This document shows, one piece after another, positions 1-8,808 of a stretch of DNA of 64,000 nt. Each line of letters begins with the position of its first letter. The stretch's first letter is position 1. This stretch comes from Bacillus pumilus (GTDB lineage Bacteria; Bacillota; Bacilli; Bacillales; Bacillaceae). A model generated the notes under the pieces. It worked only from the letters and a program-made list of their open reading frames with translations, ran no database searches and was not told the DNA's origin. The position numbers were made by a program, and so were the translations under genes. The stretch spans positions 1,238,272-1,302,271 of the forward strand of contig NZ_CP047089.1 of NCBI RefSeq assembly GCF_009937765.1, written 5' to 3'.

Positions 1-1
1 A

Positions 2-475
2 CCTGATTGGACTGTCAGTCATACGCATTTTTTACCGCTGCGAAAATCGCCCGTGATTCGTGTGCTACCAGGGAGACATTTTTCTTTTTTTCAAGAATCA
101 TCTCAAAGCACCTTTTTCGAACAGCCTTTTCAGGTCACGCCTCAATCAGATCGCATGGGCTGTCGTTTGAAAGGGGAGCCAGTTCAATTAAAAGAAAAGC
201 TTGAATTGATTTCTGAGGCAGTTGCCTTTGGTTCTATTCAAATTCCTCCTGACGGGCAGCCGATTATTCTGCTGGCAGATCGGCAAACAACAGGCGGATA
301 CCCGCGGATTGGAGAAGTTGCGACGGTTGATCTATCGCTCATTTCACAAGCGATGCCTGGTGCGAATTTGTATTTTAAGCGAATCGATCATCAGGATGCA
401 GAGCAGGCGCTATTTAAGCAAGAAGCAGAACTGAAGGAACTGGCTGCCAGAATTAAGCTAGAAGCCTTCGTTTAG
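2..475 (+). CDS. kipA: 5-oxoprolinase subunit C / KipA (3' part only)
   Basis: The gene runs in from the left edge, so only the last 157 residues are seen. The reading frame is open from base 2 to the TAG at 473-475. The residues PGRHFSFF, ILLADRQTTGGYPRIG and PGANLYFKRI are typical of the C-terminal part of the biotin-dependent carboxyltransferase-like family (PxpC/KipA), which with PxpB/KipI cleaves 5-oxoproline in an ATP-dependent way. In B. subtilis KipA also counteracts KipI, the inhibitor of sporulation kinase KinA. It is followed after 15 bases by its regulator gene kipR, as in B. subtilis. Family certain; the N-terminal half is outside the window. Confidence 0.93.
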   Translation, partial: PDWTVSHTHFLPLRKSPVIRVLPGRHFSFFQESSQSTFFEQPFQVTPQSDRMGCRLKGEPVQLKEKLELISEAVAFGSIQIPPDGQPIILLADRQTTGGYPRIGEVATVDLSLISQAMPGANLYFKRIDHQDAEQALFKQEAELKELAARIKLEAFV

Positions 476-490
476 AAAAAGGGGATGGAC

Positions 491-1252
491 ATGCAGAACA
501 CAAATAAAACCGTTGTGAAATCAATGGAGATTTTGCGGTTGTTTATCGCCCATGATCAATTAACATTGAATGAAATGATCGAGCTCTCCGGCATGCCGAA
601 AACGTCTGTGCACCGCATGGCGAGCTCGTTAACCGATATGGGATTATTAGAAAAACATGATTCAGGTGTTTATCGGTTAGGCCTGATGTTTCTAGAATAC
701 GGTCAGCTTGTGGCGGACCGCCTTGATATTCGGAGAATTGCAAGACCATTTATGGAAGGCTTGCGGGATGAAGTGGGAGAAGCTGTCCAGCTCATCGTTC
801 GTGAAGGAGATGAAGCCATTTACGTGGATAAAATTGAAGGGACGCAGCCTGTTCGTCTCTATACCGCCGTCGGCAGGCGCTCTCCATTATATGCAGGTGC
901 TTGTGCAAGAAGTATTCTCTCCTTTTTACCAGAAACAGAGAGACTTGCCTATATCGATTCGATTGAACTAGGGAAAATCGGAATCGGGACCATTACAGAT
1001 AAAGCGGTTCTTCGAAACATACTGGAAGAATCAAATGAGCGGGGATATACGCTAAGCTATTCGGAGCTTGAAAATTATACAGCTGCAGTTGGAGCCCCTA
1101 TTTTCAATCACCTTGGAGAAGTCACAGCAGGTATTAGCATTGCAGGGTTTGAAGCAGGCTATCAAAAAGAACGTCTTCCATACTTAATAGAACAAGTCAA
1201 AAAAGCCGCAAGCGGTATCTCCAGAGAATTAGGCTTTCATCTAAACAAATAA
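491..1252 (+). CDS. kipR: IclR-family transcriptional regulator KipR
   Basis: 253 residues. An N-terminal winged helix (about 5-65, with LSGMPKTSVHRM as the recognition region) is followed by an IclR effector-binding domain (about 75-250; ARSILSFLP and SYSELENYTAAVGAPI are typical). In B. subtilis KipR represses the kip operon in response to nitrogen status; this role is carried over from the conserved position directly behind kipA. Two in-frame ATGs exist at 485 and 491. The GGGG ribosome-binding core at 481-484 touches the first ATG but sits 6 bases from the second, so 491 is preferred. A strong hairpin terminator follows. Confidence 0.92.
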   Translation: MQNTNKTVVKSMEILRLFIAHDQLTLNEMIELSGMPKTSVHRMASSLTDMGLLEKHDSGVYRLGLMFLEYGQLVADRLDIRRIARPFMEGLRDEVGEAVQLIVREGDEAIYVDKIEGTQPVRLYTAVGRRSPLYAGACARSILSFLPETERLAYIDSIELGKIGIGTITDKAVLRNILEESNERGYTLSYSELENYTAAVGAPIFNHLGEVTAGISIAGFEAGYQKERLPYLIEQVKKAASGISRELGFHLNK

Positions 1253-1285
1253 AAAGCCAATGACCGTAAAGATCATTGGCTTTTT
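1251..1285. terminator. Bidirectional terminator between kipR and azoR
   Basis: A 13-bp perfect stem, AAAAAGCCAATGA (1251-1263) with TCATTGGCTTTTT (1273-1285), has a 9-base loop. The A-tract and T-tract on either side let it stop both the rightward kip transcript and the leftward azoreductase transcript. Confidence 0.93.
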
Positions 1286-1297
1286 GCGTGCAGTTTA

Positions 1298-1933
1298 TTA
1301 GAAAGTTTTTCCTAAAGCTTTCGCACGTTCGATTGCATCTGCTTTAATTTGCTCTGCTTTCGCAGGCTCAGCATTGTGACCTTCAACGATAAGACCTTCG
1401 AAAGAAGGAATTCCGAAGAAGCTCGCGATTGTACCAAGGTAACGGTGACCTGCTTCAAGTTCAGCAGCAGGACCTTCAGTGTAGTATCCGCCACGTGCTT
1501 GGATGTGAAGAGCTTTTTTGTCTGTTAATAATCCAACAGGACCTTGCTCAGTGTATTTGAATGTTTTACCAGCTACAGCAACAGAGTCGATGTATGCTTT
1601 AAGAACTGGTGGGAATGAGAAGTTCCAAAGTGGTGAAACAAATACATATTTGTCAGCAGAAACGAATTGATCGCTTAATTCGTTTAGACGAGCAACTTTC
1701 GCTTGCTCTTCAGCTGAAAGTGTATCGAAGCCAGCACCTGATTGCAGTTTGCCCCAGCCAGCGAATACATCTGCATCAATGTGAGGGATGTTTTCTTTGT
1801 ACAAGTCGATATGTACAACCTCGTCACTTGGGTTTGCTTCCTTATAAGATTCGATAAATGCTTTAGCAGTAGCCATACTGTAAGATACTGTTTCATCATG
1901 CGGATGTGCAGTGATGTATAAAACTTTTGCCAT
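1298..1933 (-). CDS. azoR: FMN-dependent NADH-azoreductase
   Basis: 211 residues, full length for the AzoR/AcpD flavodoxin-like family. The start [17 protein letters not shown] is the phosphate-binding loop region, and the segment [19 protein letters not shown] contains the conserved P(M/L)WNFS(I/F)P motif that contacts FMN. These cytosolic enzymes reduce azo dyes and quinones with NADH and in bacilli are induced by quinones and electrophiles. The start ATG has AGAAAGGATTG upstream on the minus strand. It is monocistronic, with a nested inverted repeat just upstream. Which B. subtilis paralogue (azoR1 or azoR2) it matches cannot be settled here. Confidence 0.92.
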   Translation of the reverse strand: MAKVLYITAHPHDETVSYSMATAKAFIESYKEANPSDEVVHIDLYKENIPHIDADVFAGWGKLQSGAGFDTLSAEEQAKVARLNELSDQFVSADKYVFVSPLWNFSFPPVLKAYIDSVAVAGKTFKYTEQGPVGLLTDKKALHIQARGGYYTEGPAAELEAGHRYLGTIASFFGIPSFEGLIVEGHNAEPAKAEQIKADAIERAKALGKTF

Positions 1934-1968
1934 GTTTATTCAATCCTTTCTGTTTCAGTGTTTTTTTT

Positions 1969-1989
1969 AGTGTATCCCAAAGATACACT
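1969..1989. promoter_or_regulatory. Perfect inverted repeat upstream of azoR, probable operator
   Basis: AGTGTATC-N5-GATACACT is an 8-bp perfect inverted repeat 36 bases from the azoR start. It lies inside a second pair, TTCAGTG (1954-1960) and CACTGAA (1986-1992). The position fits repressor binding over the start of the azoR transcript. Azoreductases in B. subtilis are controlled by MarR-type quinone sensors (MhqR, YodB), but this sequence is not a clear match to the sites I remember for either. The rest of the 403-base gap to 2336 shows no gene. Confidence 0.55.
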
Positions 1990-2336
1990 GAATATGTGGC
2001 ATCTTTAATCATAGTGGAATGCTATGAAAAAGATGTAACAAGCACAGTTACATAAAAACTGATATTTTCATTGTAATCACAATGTAGTTTGAAGTCAAGG
2101 TATAAAGTCTCGAAATCAAGATAAAAAGTTTGTAAATTTTTCTGGAACGCATACAGGTGCAAATTTCATCATCTAAACCTATTCTTATTGAACAAAAAAT
2201 GAGTCGATCTCGCAAGTAAAGAGTTTGAAAAGACGTCTTATGAAAAAAAGATGAATGCCTCTAAGTCATCTGCTACAAGCATCTGTTCTCCGATGTCGTA
2301 TATATAAGAGAAGGCAGGAGAGAGTGAGGGATAAGA

Positions 2337-2969
2337 GTGGGACGATCCTATGTTGCAATTGGAGATTCCTTAACAGTTGGAGTGGGGGCGCGTTTATTTG
2401 GCGGTGGATTTGCTGAGCGGTATCAGTGGATGCTTGAAAAAAAGACACATGCGCCAGTCGAGCTGTCTGTATTTGCAAAGTCAGGGTTAACAACAGATCA
2501 GATTTTACAGTTGTTCAAACGATCTAATGTGAGACGTGCTATTGCAGCAGCTAATATCATCACCATCACAGGCTGTGGGAATGATCTTGTTCAAGCGATT
2601 CAGCAGTATGAAAAGGGTGAAGATGAAACGAAACTGCTGCAAGCGACGTTGCATTGCCAAGCAAATTTCAGCAAGATGATTCAAGAAATCGCTCAGATCA
2701 AAAGAGGACAGAAGCAGTCTTATTGCGTGTATCTCATGAATTTATATAATCCTTTTCCGCAAATACCTATAGCCGGACGATGGCTTCAGCAATACAATCA
2801 TCAGCTTCGCTCGCTTGCTGCAAATCCGCATGTAGAAGTCGTGGATGTGTACCGGGCGTTTGAAGGACATGAACATGAGTACTTATCGATTGATCAATTT
2901 CATCCGAATCATAAGGGATATGAAGCAATGGCAAAAATATTGTTTCAACAATCCTGTAAACAGCTGTAA
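2337..2969 (+). CDS. ycsK: SGNH/GDSL-type lipase or esterase (YcsK)
   Basis: 210 residues. All SGNH blocks are visible: GDSLTVGVG near residue 8 (catalytic Ser), TGCGNDL near 80 (block III Asn), and DQFHPNHKGY near 185 (catalytic Asp and His). No signal peptide is apparent, so it is probably cytosolic. The substrate is unknown. The start is GTG, preceded by GAGAGTGAGGG. Its place two genes right of kipR matches B. subtilis ycsK, although here azoR is inserted between them. The terminator overlaps its stop codon. Confidence 0.85.
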   Translation: MGRSYVAIGDSLTVGVGARLFGGGFAERYQWMLEKKTHAPVELSVFAKSGLTTDQILQLFKRSNVRRAIAAANIITITGCGNDLVQAIQQYEKGEDETKLLQATLHCQANFSKMIQEIAQIKRGQKQSYCVYLMNLYNPFPQIPIAGRWLQQYNHQLRSLAANPHVEVVDVYRAFEGHEHEYLSIDQFHPNHKGYEAMAKILFQQSCKQL

Positions 2970-2992
2970 TCCATTGTGATTGCAGTTTTTTT
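2964..2992 (+). terminator. Terminator of ycsK
   Basis: CTGTAATC (2964-2971) pairs with GATTGCAG (2978-2985) with one G-U pair and a six-base loop, followed by seven T. The stem contains the ycsK stop codon. Confidence 0.8.
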
Positions 2993-3021
2993 CATTCTTT
3001 TAAATAAAGGAGGGTTTCGAT

Positions 3022-3087
3022 ATGATAAAAGAAACGAAGGCGCAAGAGGTGTACAGGCATGGAGGAGATCAGTGCATATTTTCATGA
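3022..3087 (+). CDS. Short leader ORF overlapping the C45-family gene
   Basis: A 21-codon reading frame (MIKETKAQEVYR and so on) begins with ATG 7 bases after AAAGGAGGG (3006-3014), the best ribosome-binding site in this neighbourhood. It ends at TGA 3085-3087, 26 bases inside the next gene, in a different frame. It may be a leader peptide that couples translation into the downstream start, or the mark of a frameshift near the true 5' end of that gene. No known family. Confidence 0.4.
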   Translation: MIKETKAQEVYRHGGDQCIFS

Positions 3088-4138
3088 AATGACAGGAACC
3101 GCTTATGAAGTGGGGAAGCAGCAGGCTGTCTGGATGAAGACGCAAGGGCTACAGACCCAATACATTCGAACAGAACCGCTTGAAAAAGAGGCTTTGAAAG
3201 AAACGAAGCAGATGATTCGCCCATATCTTCCTCAGTTAGAAGAAGAGATTGCTGGTTTTTGTGATGAAATGCAACTGGAGGAGCGTTATTTGACCTTTTT
3301 CTATTCATCTCATCTACAGCCAGGCTGTTCCCACTGTGTGAGGCAGGGAAATATGGCGGCAGGTCAACAAACGGTCATGTTACGTAACTATGATTTCTCC
3401 CCGATATTTGATGATATGCGTCTTGTGACGACACATGTGAAAGGCCTGCCATATCATACAGGCTCGTCGCTGCTCTTGTTTGGCAGATCTGATGGGATGA
3501 ATGAGCATGGTCTTTCTGTCACATTCTCTGCATGTGGTCCGCCGATTGGAAATGAACCCGGTTTAAAGCCTCCATCAGTTGCCGGTTTGCAAGTGTATCA
3601 TGTGATACGGTCTGTTCTGGAAAGCTGTCAAACGGTTGAGGAAGCCATTTTCTCTATTCAGGAAATGCCTGTTGCCTCTAATGTTCACCTCATGTTTGCC
3701 GATCGAAAAGGAGAAGCGGCTGTGATAGAAATCATTGATGGCCGCAAAATGGTGAGAAGACCGGAGACAGGGTTTATTGCAGCCACAAATCATCCGCTTG
3801 CTGATCAAACAGCAAAAGGAATGACGAAACAGCATTCTGTTGTCAGATACGACATGTTAATGGAAGCTTTAGTACAAAGGCAATCAAGTGATTCTCTTGC
3901 GAAGCTATTCCAGACAGAATATCCTGATGGTCTGGCTGTGCACAATTATGAAGAGCTGTTTGGAACAATGCGAACCGTCATCTTTCGCCCAGAAGAAGGA
4001 ACGATGGATTATTGCTTTGGCTCTCCCGTATACAATCCGACGTATTCTTTAAAAGCAGGGGGTTTACTGCCTTTCCATGAACAGAAGGTTCAATTTCATC
4101 AAAAGGATTATGGACCGTCATTTTGGAGAAACGTATAA
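3059..4138 (+). CDS. C45-family autoproteolytic acyltransferase/hydrolase
   Basis: 359 residues. The sequence matches the acyl-CoA:6-aminopenicillanate acyltransferase (C45, Ntn-hydrolase) fold. It has an N-terminal YEVGKQQAVWMKTQG helix, a GCSHCV segment near 92-97 supplying the presumed nucleophile Cys, MLRNYDFSP near 112, and FIAATNHPL near 244. Members cleave themselves before the nucleophilic Cys and hydrolyse or transfer acyl groups; the substrate here is unknown. The chosen ATG has AAGAGGTG 7 bases upstream, but the stronger Shine-Dalgarno belongs to the overlapping short ORF at 3022. It stands alone, without operon partners. Confidence 0.8.
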   Translation: MEEISAYFHEMTGTAYEVGKQQAVWMKTQGLQTQYIRTEPLEKEALKETKQMIRPYLPQLEEEIAGFCDEMQLEERYLTFFYSSHLQPGCSHCVRQGNMAAGQQTVMLRNYDFSPIFDDMRLVTTHVKGLPYHTGSSLLLFGRSDGMNEHGLSVTFSACGPPIGNEPGLKPPSVAGLQVYHVIRSVLESCQTVEEAIFSIQEMPVASNVHLMFADRKGEAAVIEIIDGRKMVRRPETGFIAATNHPLADQTAKGMTKQHSVVRYDMLMEALVQRQSSDSLAKLFQTEYPDGLAVHNYEELFGTMRTVIFRPEEGTMDYCFGSPVYNPTYSLKAGGLLPFHEQKVQFHQKDYGPSFWRNV

Positions 4139-4268
4139 CTAGACATTGTATTTAATTTTGTCACAGCCTATGTGCCAAAGTCAGATCAACTTAAGATTGC
4201 GTCGTTTGTTGAAAGCGTTTTATATTAAAGTGTGACAATAGACCTATTTTTGCAGAAGGAGGCATTTC

Positions 4269-6356
4269 ATGTACATAACGGCACGAGAACAGAAAATCAT
4301 CAAATACATCATTCAACAAAATCGTTATGTCACCATTCGTGAGATAGCCGAATCTGTTCAGGTGAGTACAAGAACGATTCATAGAGAACTAAAATCGATT
4401 AAACCTATATTAAAGAATTATGATCTTTCATTAGATAAACAGCCGGGGAAAGGCTTGAAGGCCGTCGGCGAACAGGAGGATAAACAGCGGCTTCTTGCTC
4501 ATATGTCAAATGAGGATCAAATTGAATATAGCTCTGACGAACGGAAACTCTTAATATTATGTGCACTACTTGAAGCAAAAGAACCAGTGAAATTATATAC
4601 ACTCGCTGCCGATTTGCAGGTTACAAATGCGACCATCAGCTATGACTTAGATGAACTGACGGAATGGATCGCGCCTTACGGTTTGCAGTTGATCCGAAAA
4701 CGCGGGTATGGCATTGAATTAAAAGGACCGGAGGAAGCGAAACGAAAGATTGTCGGCAACCTTATTGTCGACCGGCTCGATATTCAATTGTTTTTAGAAA
4801 CGATTGAAATGAATATCAAACATCGAACGAAAGCGACGGAAAAGGTGTTTGGCGTTGTGAGCAGAGGACAGCTGCTAAAAGTAGAACGCCTGCTTTTTCA
4901 TTTAAAAAATAGACTGTCACTCTCTTTATCTGATAGCGCCTATATTGCGCTTGTCGTTCACTTAACCTATGCTATTGAACGGATTCAGCTTGGCGAAACC
5001 ATTCGAATGGAAGAGGAAGAGCTGCTTGAACTAAAGCGGACGAAAGAATTTGAATCATCATTGCGAATCGCAAGAGCACTTGAACGCATGTTTAATGTCG
5101 TGATCCCCGAAGCAGAGGTTGGTTATATGACCATCCATCTGCGCAGTGCCAACCGCAGCTTTGGGGCAGAATACCGGATTGATGAAATCGAGCTGGATAT
5201 CGCGATTAGAACGAAGAAACTCATTGATTTTATTTCAAATAAAACCGGCTACCATTTAAATGAGAATGATTCATTGTATGAGGGACTCGTATCTCATCTC
5301 GAACCCGCCATGAACCGTTTAAAGGAAAAGATGAGAATCTATAATCCACTTACACAACAAATTAAAAAGGACTACTTTCTACTTTTCATGGCGATTGAAG
5401 AAGGAGTCGAGCGTTTCTTTCCAGAGATTGCATTTCCAGAGGATGAAATCGCTTTTATTGTGCTTCACTTTGGCTCAGTGCTTGAAATTAAAAAAGAAGA
5501 AACGAACATTCATGCATTGGTCGTGTGTTCAAGCGGAATCGGTTCGTCCAAAATGCTCGCTTCTCGTTTAAAAAAGGAATTGCCAGAAATCGCTGAATTC
5601 GATCTGTCTTCCTTGATTGAGCTAAAAGAAATCGATGCATCAAGCTATGACATGATTGTCTCGACCGTCCCTATCCCATATGAGCATATCGATTACATCA
5701 TGGTCAGTCCGCTCCTAAACGAGGATGATGCGATGCGTGTGAAGGCTCATATAAAACGAAAGATCCCTTATATCATTGAGAAAAAAAGAATGAAAGAAGC
5801 CGACAAAGAATCGGTGCAAGAATCCGTGAATATGATGGTGGTAGCAGAGCAGGTGACGAATTACATGTCTGTGATTCGTAGCATTTTGTCCCATTTTACC
5901 ATCGAAAAAAGAAAGGCGATGCCGCAGCATGAGGCAACCATCAAGCAGCTGCTTCGTCAGCTTGAAGAGGAAGGATTTATCACACATGCGGATGAGGTAG
6001 CAAGTGGTTTACTAGAACGTGAACAGCAAGGTGGTTTAGGAATTCCTGGTACCGAGTTTGCTCTTTTTCATTTAAAGCATGCATTCATCAAGGAACCAAT
6101 CTTTCATATGTATGATCTTGATCAGGCATACGAGGTCAAAAGCATGGATGGCGGGCAGCAGCAGATGTCAAGAATGCTCATGATGTTGGCGCCGCAAGAG
6201 CTAGGCAAGGAAGGGTCAGAAATGTTTAGTCTGATCAGTTCATCCATCATTGAAAGTGAGGAAAGCATGACGCTTTATGGTCATGGATCAAAGGAAGATA
6301 TAGAACAGAAATTGCATCAGCTGTTCTATCAATTTGTAAAAGAAGCAAAATGGTAA
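4269..6356 (+). CDS. mtlR: Mannitol operon activator MtlR (PRD regulator)
   Basis: 695 residues. Domains in order: two N-terminal helix-turn-helix segments (1-70 and about 90-150); PRD1 (about 190-295, His231 and His290); PRD2 (about 305-405, His343 and His400); an EIIB-Gat-like domain (about 413-500, with [11 protein letters not shown] and Cys420); and a mannitol-type EIIA domain (about 550-695, with [11 protein letters not shown] and His601). In B. subtilis, HPr phosphorylates the PRD2 His to activate the protein, while the EIIB/EIIA residues are modified by the mannitol permease. All equivalents are present, so regulation should be intact. GAAGGAGG lies 6 bases before the ATG. The mtlAFD operon is not in this window. 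Confidence 0.95.
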   Translation: MYITAREQKIIKYIIQQNRYVTIREIAESVQVSTRTIHRELKSIKPILKNYDLSLDKQPGKGLKAVGEQEDKQRLLAHMSNEDQIEYSSDERKLLILCALLEAKEPVKLYTLAADLQVTNATISYDLDELTEWIAPYGLQLIRKRGYGIELKGPEEAKRKIVGNLIVDRLDIQLFLETIEMNIKHRTKATEKVFGVVSRGQLLKVERLLFHLKNRLSLSLSDSAYIALVVHLTYAIERIQLGETIRMEEEELLELKRTKEFESSLRIARALERMFNVVIPEAEVGYMTIHLRSANRSFGAEYRIDEIELDIAIRTKKLIDFISNKTGYHLNENDSLYEGLVSHLEPAMNRLKEKMRIYNPLTQQIKKDYFLLFMAIEEGVERFFPEIAFPEDEIAFIVLHFGSVLEIKKEETNIHALVVCSSGIGSSKMLASRLKKELPEIAEFDLSSLIELKEIDASSYDMIVSTVPIPYEHIDYIMVSPLLNEDDAMRVKAHIKRKIPYIIEKKRMKEADKESVQESVNMMVVAEQVTNYMSVIRSILSHFTIEKRKAMPQHEATIKQLLRQLEEEGFITHADEVASGLLEREQQGGLGIPGTEFALFHLKHAFIKEPIFHMYDLDQAYEVKSMDGGQQQMSRMLMMLAPQELGKEGSEMFSLISSSIIESEESMTLYGHGSKEDIEQKLHQLFYQFVKEAKW

Positions 6357-6360
6357 GAAA

Positions 6361-6393
6361 AAAAGCCGAGCGCTTATTCGCTTCTCGGCTTTT
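6361..6393. terminator. Bidirectional terminator between mtlR and ydaC
   Basis: AAAAGCCGAG (6361-6370) pairs with CTCGGCTTTT (6384-6393). The genes converge and the ydaC stop codon falls in the loop. Confidence 0.9.
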
Positions 6394-6985
6394 TGGCTGT
6401 GACACAGACAGCAAGCGTTGGACGAATCTCCTCATACTCAACAGAAAAATGGTCAAACCCCGCAAACTGTAGATCATTCAATATGTTTTCACCCATCTCT
6501 TTTGTCCGACTGGCATCAGCACCTTTTTCTCTTGGCTGCATCACAATGACGAGTTTTCCGCCGGGTTTCAACGTGTGATAAAGGTTGAGCAGGCCAGTCT
6601 TTGGATCATCCCAAATCGTAAAGTTGTTCACTGACAGTACTTTGTCATACTGTTCTCCCGGCAAACGTGTTTTCTCAATTTTTCCTACATATAGACGAAC
6701 TTGTTTGTCTTTTGAGCGTTTGTTGACGCGGGACTGTGCTTGCTCCTGCATGGTGGAGGAAGCATCTAGTCCATCAATGTGAAGATCGTCATAATGCTTG
6801 AGCATATGCTTGATGCTGTAGCCAGGCCCATAGCCGATTTCCAAAATGTTTTCACCATCTGACAAATCTAAATGCTGGATCGCCCATTGATTCAGTGCCT
6901 TATTTTCATTTGCCATAATAAAACCTGCGATGCTTCCGAGCCAGCCTTTTGGTCTGCTAAAGGTTTTCGAAATGGTTGACAGCAT
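6374..6985 (-). CDS. ydaC: Class I SAM-dependent methyltransferase (YdaC)
   Basis: 203 residues from the preferred start. The SAM-binding motif I is ILEIGYGPGYS and the post-I acidic residue lies in HIDGLDASS; a motif IV-like segment VLSVNNFTIWDD and LKPGGKLVIVM (motif VI region) follow, so the Rossmann core is complete. The methyl acceptor is unknown. The frame is open 20 codons further upstream to 7045, but the ATG at 6985 has AAAAAGGAG 9 bases in front and gives the usual family length. It matches B. subtilis ydaC in neighbourhood, though the neighbouring ydaB is absent here. Confidence 0.85.
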   Translation of the reverse strand: MLSTISKTFSRPKGWLGSIAGFIMANENKALNQWAIQHLDLSDGENILEIGYGPGYSIKHMLKHYDDLHIDGLDASSTMQEQAQSRVNKRSKDKQVRLYVGKIEKTRLPGEQYDKVLSVNNFTIWDDPKTGLLNLYHTLKPGGKLVIVMQPREKGADASRTKEMGENILNDLQFAGFDHFSVEYEEIRPTLAVCVTAKKPRSE

Positions 6986-7076
6986 GTGAGAACGCTCCTT
7001 TTTATTGATCATGTAACCGATTTTATCCATCTTGAAACATGCCAATTTTCAAAACGCATCTGTGCCACATAATGAT

Positions 7077-7102
7077 GTTTGAGTGAAAAAATGAGGTGGT
7101 AA
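7077..7102 (+). promoter_or_regulatory. SigB-type promoter of ydaD
   Basis: GTTTGA (7077-7082), 14 bases, TGGTAA (7097-7102) resembles the SigB consensus GTTTAA-N12-15-GGGTAT. Transcription would start near 7109, upstream of the ribosome-binding site used for the 7141 start. ydaD is a general stress gene in B. subtilis. Confidence 0.65.
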
Positions 7103-7140
7103 TGAAAGGATACATCAACAAATCAAGGAGGAGCTTACTC

Positions 7141-8010
7141 ATGGATTTACGTGAATATTTAACAAATGGCATTCCGCGCCAAACACAGGATCAGCAGCCA
7201 GGCAGTGAAAGGGAAATGAATCCTGCGCCGATCTTTGAAGACGAATCCTATCAAGGGTCTGGCAAGCTTAAAGGGAAAGTTGCATTGATTACAGGCGGAG
7301 ATAGTGGAATTGGACGTGCTGTATCTGTTGCCTATGCAAAAGAAGGGGCACATGTCGCCATCGTGTACTTAAATGAACATAATGATGCAAAGGATACACA
7401 AAAGCGCGTAGAACAGGAAGGCGTCAAATGTTTAACGATTGCAGGAGATGTCGGTGACGAAGCCTTTTGCGAGAAAGCGGTAGAAAAAACAGTTGAAGCC
7501 TTTGGGCAATTAGATATCTTAGTGAATAATGCGGCTGAACAGCACCCGAAAGAACGGATTCAGGATATTTCTAGTGAACAGCTTCACCAAACGTTTAGAA
7601 CCAACTTCTATTCCTATTTTTATTTTACGAAGAAAGCACTGGATTACTTAAAACCGGGAAGTTCAATTATTAATACAACATCCATTAACCCATATCGAGG
7701 CAACAAAGTGCTGATTGATTATACGGCGACAAAAGGGGCCATCAACGGCTTTACGCGTTCTATGGCACAATCGCTTGTGAAAGATGGAATTCGGGTGAAC
7801 GGAGTAGCGCCGGGCCCGATTTGGACGCCGCTCATTCCATCTACATTTGATGAGGATAGTGTGGAAAGCTTCGGGGCAGAAACACCGATGGGAAGACCAG
7901 GACAGCCTGTAGAGCATGTTGGTTGCTATGTGCTGCTTGCTTCTGACGAATCGTCTTATATGACAGGACAAACACTTCACGTCAACGGCGGTTCCTTTAT
8001 GAATACATGA
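7141..8010 (+). CDS. ydaD: General stress short-chain dehydrogenase YdaD
   Basis: 289 residues of the GSP39-like extended short-chain dehydrogenase group. After a 45-residue N-terminal arm (typical ending MNPAPIFEDESY) come the NAD(P)-binding TGGDSGIGRAV, the structural NNAAEQ motif, the catalytic Ser in NTTSINPYRG, and Tyr and Lys in DYTATKGA; GLY-rich VNGVAPGPIWTPL follows. It reduces or oxidises an unidentified carbonyl or alcohol, in the cytosol. The ATG at 7141 has AAGGAGGAG 7 bases upstream; an open extension to 7096 would overlap the promoter, so it is rejected. Converges on a 36-residue membrane ORF across a shared terminator. Confidence 0.9.
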   Translation: MDLREYLTNGIPRQTQDQQPGSEREMNPAPIFEDESYQGSGKLKGKVALITGGDSGIGRAVSVAYAKEGAHVAIVYLNEHNDAKDTQKRVEQEGVKCLTIAGDVGDEAFCEKAVEKTVEAFGQLDILVNNAAEQHPKERIQDISSEQLHQTFRTNFYSYFYFTKKALDYLKPGSSIINTTSINPYRGNKVLIDYTATKGAINGFTRSMAQSLVKDGIRVNGVAPGPIWTPLIPSTFDEDSVESFGAETPMGRPGQPVEHVGCYVLLASDESSYMTGQTLHVNGGSFMNT

Positions 8011-8019
8011 TCAAAAGCG

Positions 8020-8050
8020 CACCGCCCACTTGATTGGGCGGTGTTTAGTA
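8020..8050. terminator. Terminator after ydaD
   Basis: CACCGCCCA (8020-8028) pairs perfectly with TGGGCGGTG (8035-8043), six-base loop, then TTTAG. It also faces the end of the convergent small ORF. Confidence 0.8.
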
Positions 8051-8155
8051 TTTCTTGCGATTCTTCTGCACAGATGAGACAGACCATACGATAATGCCCA
8101 CAACAACTGCCGCAATGACAAGTGAACTTAAATGGAACATTGTTTCATGATGCAT
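8045..8155 (-). CDS. Small single-helix membrane protein, 36 residues
   Basis: The frame encodes a short polar start (MHHETMFHLSS), one hydrophobic helix (LVIAAVVVGIIVWSVSS) and a basic tail (VQKNRKKY). This layout suits a one-pass membrane peptide with the C-terminus inside. AAGGGAGAAG lies 6 bases before the ATG on the minus strand. I recognise no family. It sits between the two stress genes ydaD and ydaG, convergent with the former. Confidence 0.6.
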   Translation of the reverse strand: MHHETMFHLSSLVIAAVVVGIIVWSVSSVQKNRKKY

Positions 8156-8234
8156 GTTCAACTTCTCCCTTCATTGAGCCTGTTTTCTATAGCATCAGCT
8201 AGAAGATCTCTTTTTATGAAAAACACATTTCTTT

Positions 8235-8260
8235 GTTTAATGAATGGCTTGTCGTGGAAA
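8235..8260 (+). promoter_or_regulatory. Possible SigB promoter of ydaG
   Basis: A perfect SigB -35 (GTTTAA, 8235-8240) is followed after 14 bases by TGGAAA, a poor -10 compared with GGGTAT. The call rests on the -35 box and on ydaG being SigB-dependent in B. subtilis. Confidence 0.45.
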
Positions 8261-8298
8261 CCTAAGAGTACGGATGAAATTTGAAGGAGTGAAACGAT

Positions 8299-8721
8299 AT
8301 GTCACAAGAAGAATTAAAACAAAAGGTATTAAGCCTATTAGATGAACAAAAGGTCGGAACACTCGCGACCGTTGAACAGGATAAGCCGCATACCCGCTAC
8401 ATGACTTTTTTCCATGAGGGACTGACATTATATACACCAACAAGTAAAGAAACACATAAAGCAGACGAAATTGAAAAAAACCCGAATGTGCATATTCTCA
8501 TTGGGTATTCAGGTGAAGGATTCGGTGACACATATGCAGAAATCGCAGGTACCGCTACATTAACCGACGATCCAGAACTGATCGACCGCCTTTGGTCTGA
8601 GGAAATGGAGAAATGGTTTAAAGGAAAAGATGATCCGAACCTAGTGATTCTGAAGATTGATCCGACCTCCATTCGTTACATGAATGAAGGAAGCCGTACG
8701 CCAGCAGAATTATCACTTTAA
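8299..8721 (+). CDS. ydaG: General stress protein 26, PNPOx-like flavoprotein YdaG
   Basis: 140 residues, full length for the pyridoxamine-phosphate-oxidase-like GSP26 family. KVGTLATVEQDKPHTRYM forms the first strands of the split barrel, followed by LTLYTPTSKETHKADEI and NVHILIGY, the usual FMN/cofactor-contact strands. The cytosolic role is unknown; members bind FMN or haem-like cofactors. GAAGGAGTG lies 8 bases before the ATG. In B. subtilis it is induced by heat, salt and ethanol through SigB. Confidence 0.93.
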   Translation: MSQEELKQKVLSLLDEQKVGTLATVEQDKPHTRYMTFFHEGLTLYTPTSKETHKADEIEKNPNVHILIGYSGEGFGDTYAEIAGTATLTDDPELIDRLWSEEMEKWFKGKDDPNLVILKIDPTSIRYMNEGSRTPAELSL

Positions 8722-8785
8722 CACTTGCGAAAAATGGGGGAACGTGTTATAGTTTGATATTAAGTGTTGAAATAAGCAAATAAAT

Positions 8786-8808
8786 AAAGAAAGTAAACTT
8801 TCTTTTTT
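8786..8808 (+). terminator. Terminator after ydaG
   Basis: AAAGAAAGT and ACTTTCTTT form an uninterrupted inverted repeat followed by TTT. The AT-rich stem is weaker than most others in the window. Confidence 0.6.

Noticed and set aside
2200-2336. Sporulation sigma promoter for ycsK (CGTATATATAAG)
   Set aside because: It resembles a SigK/SigE -10 only loosely and no -35 could be assigned.
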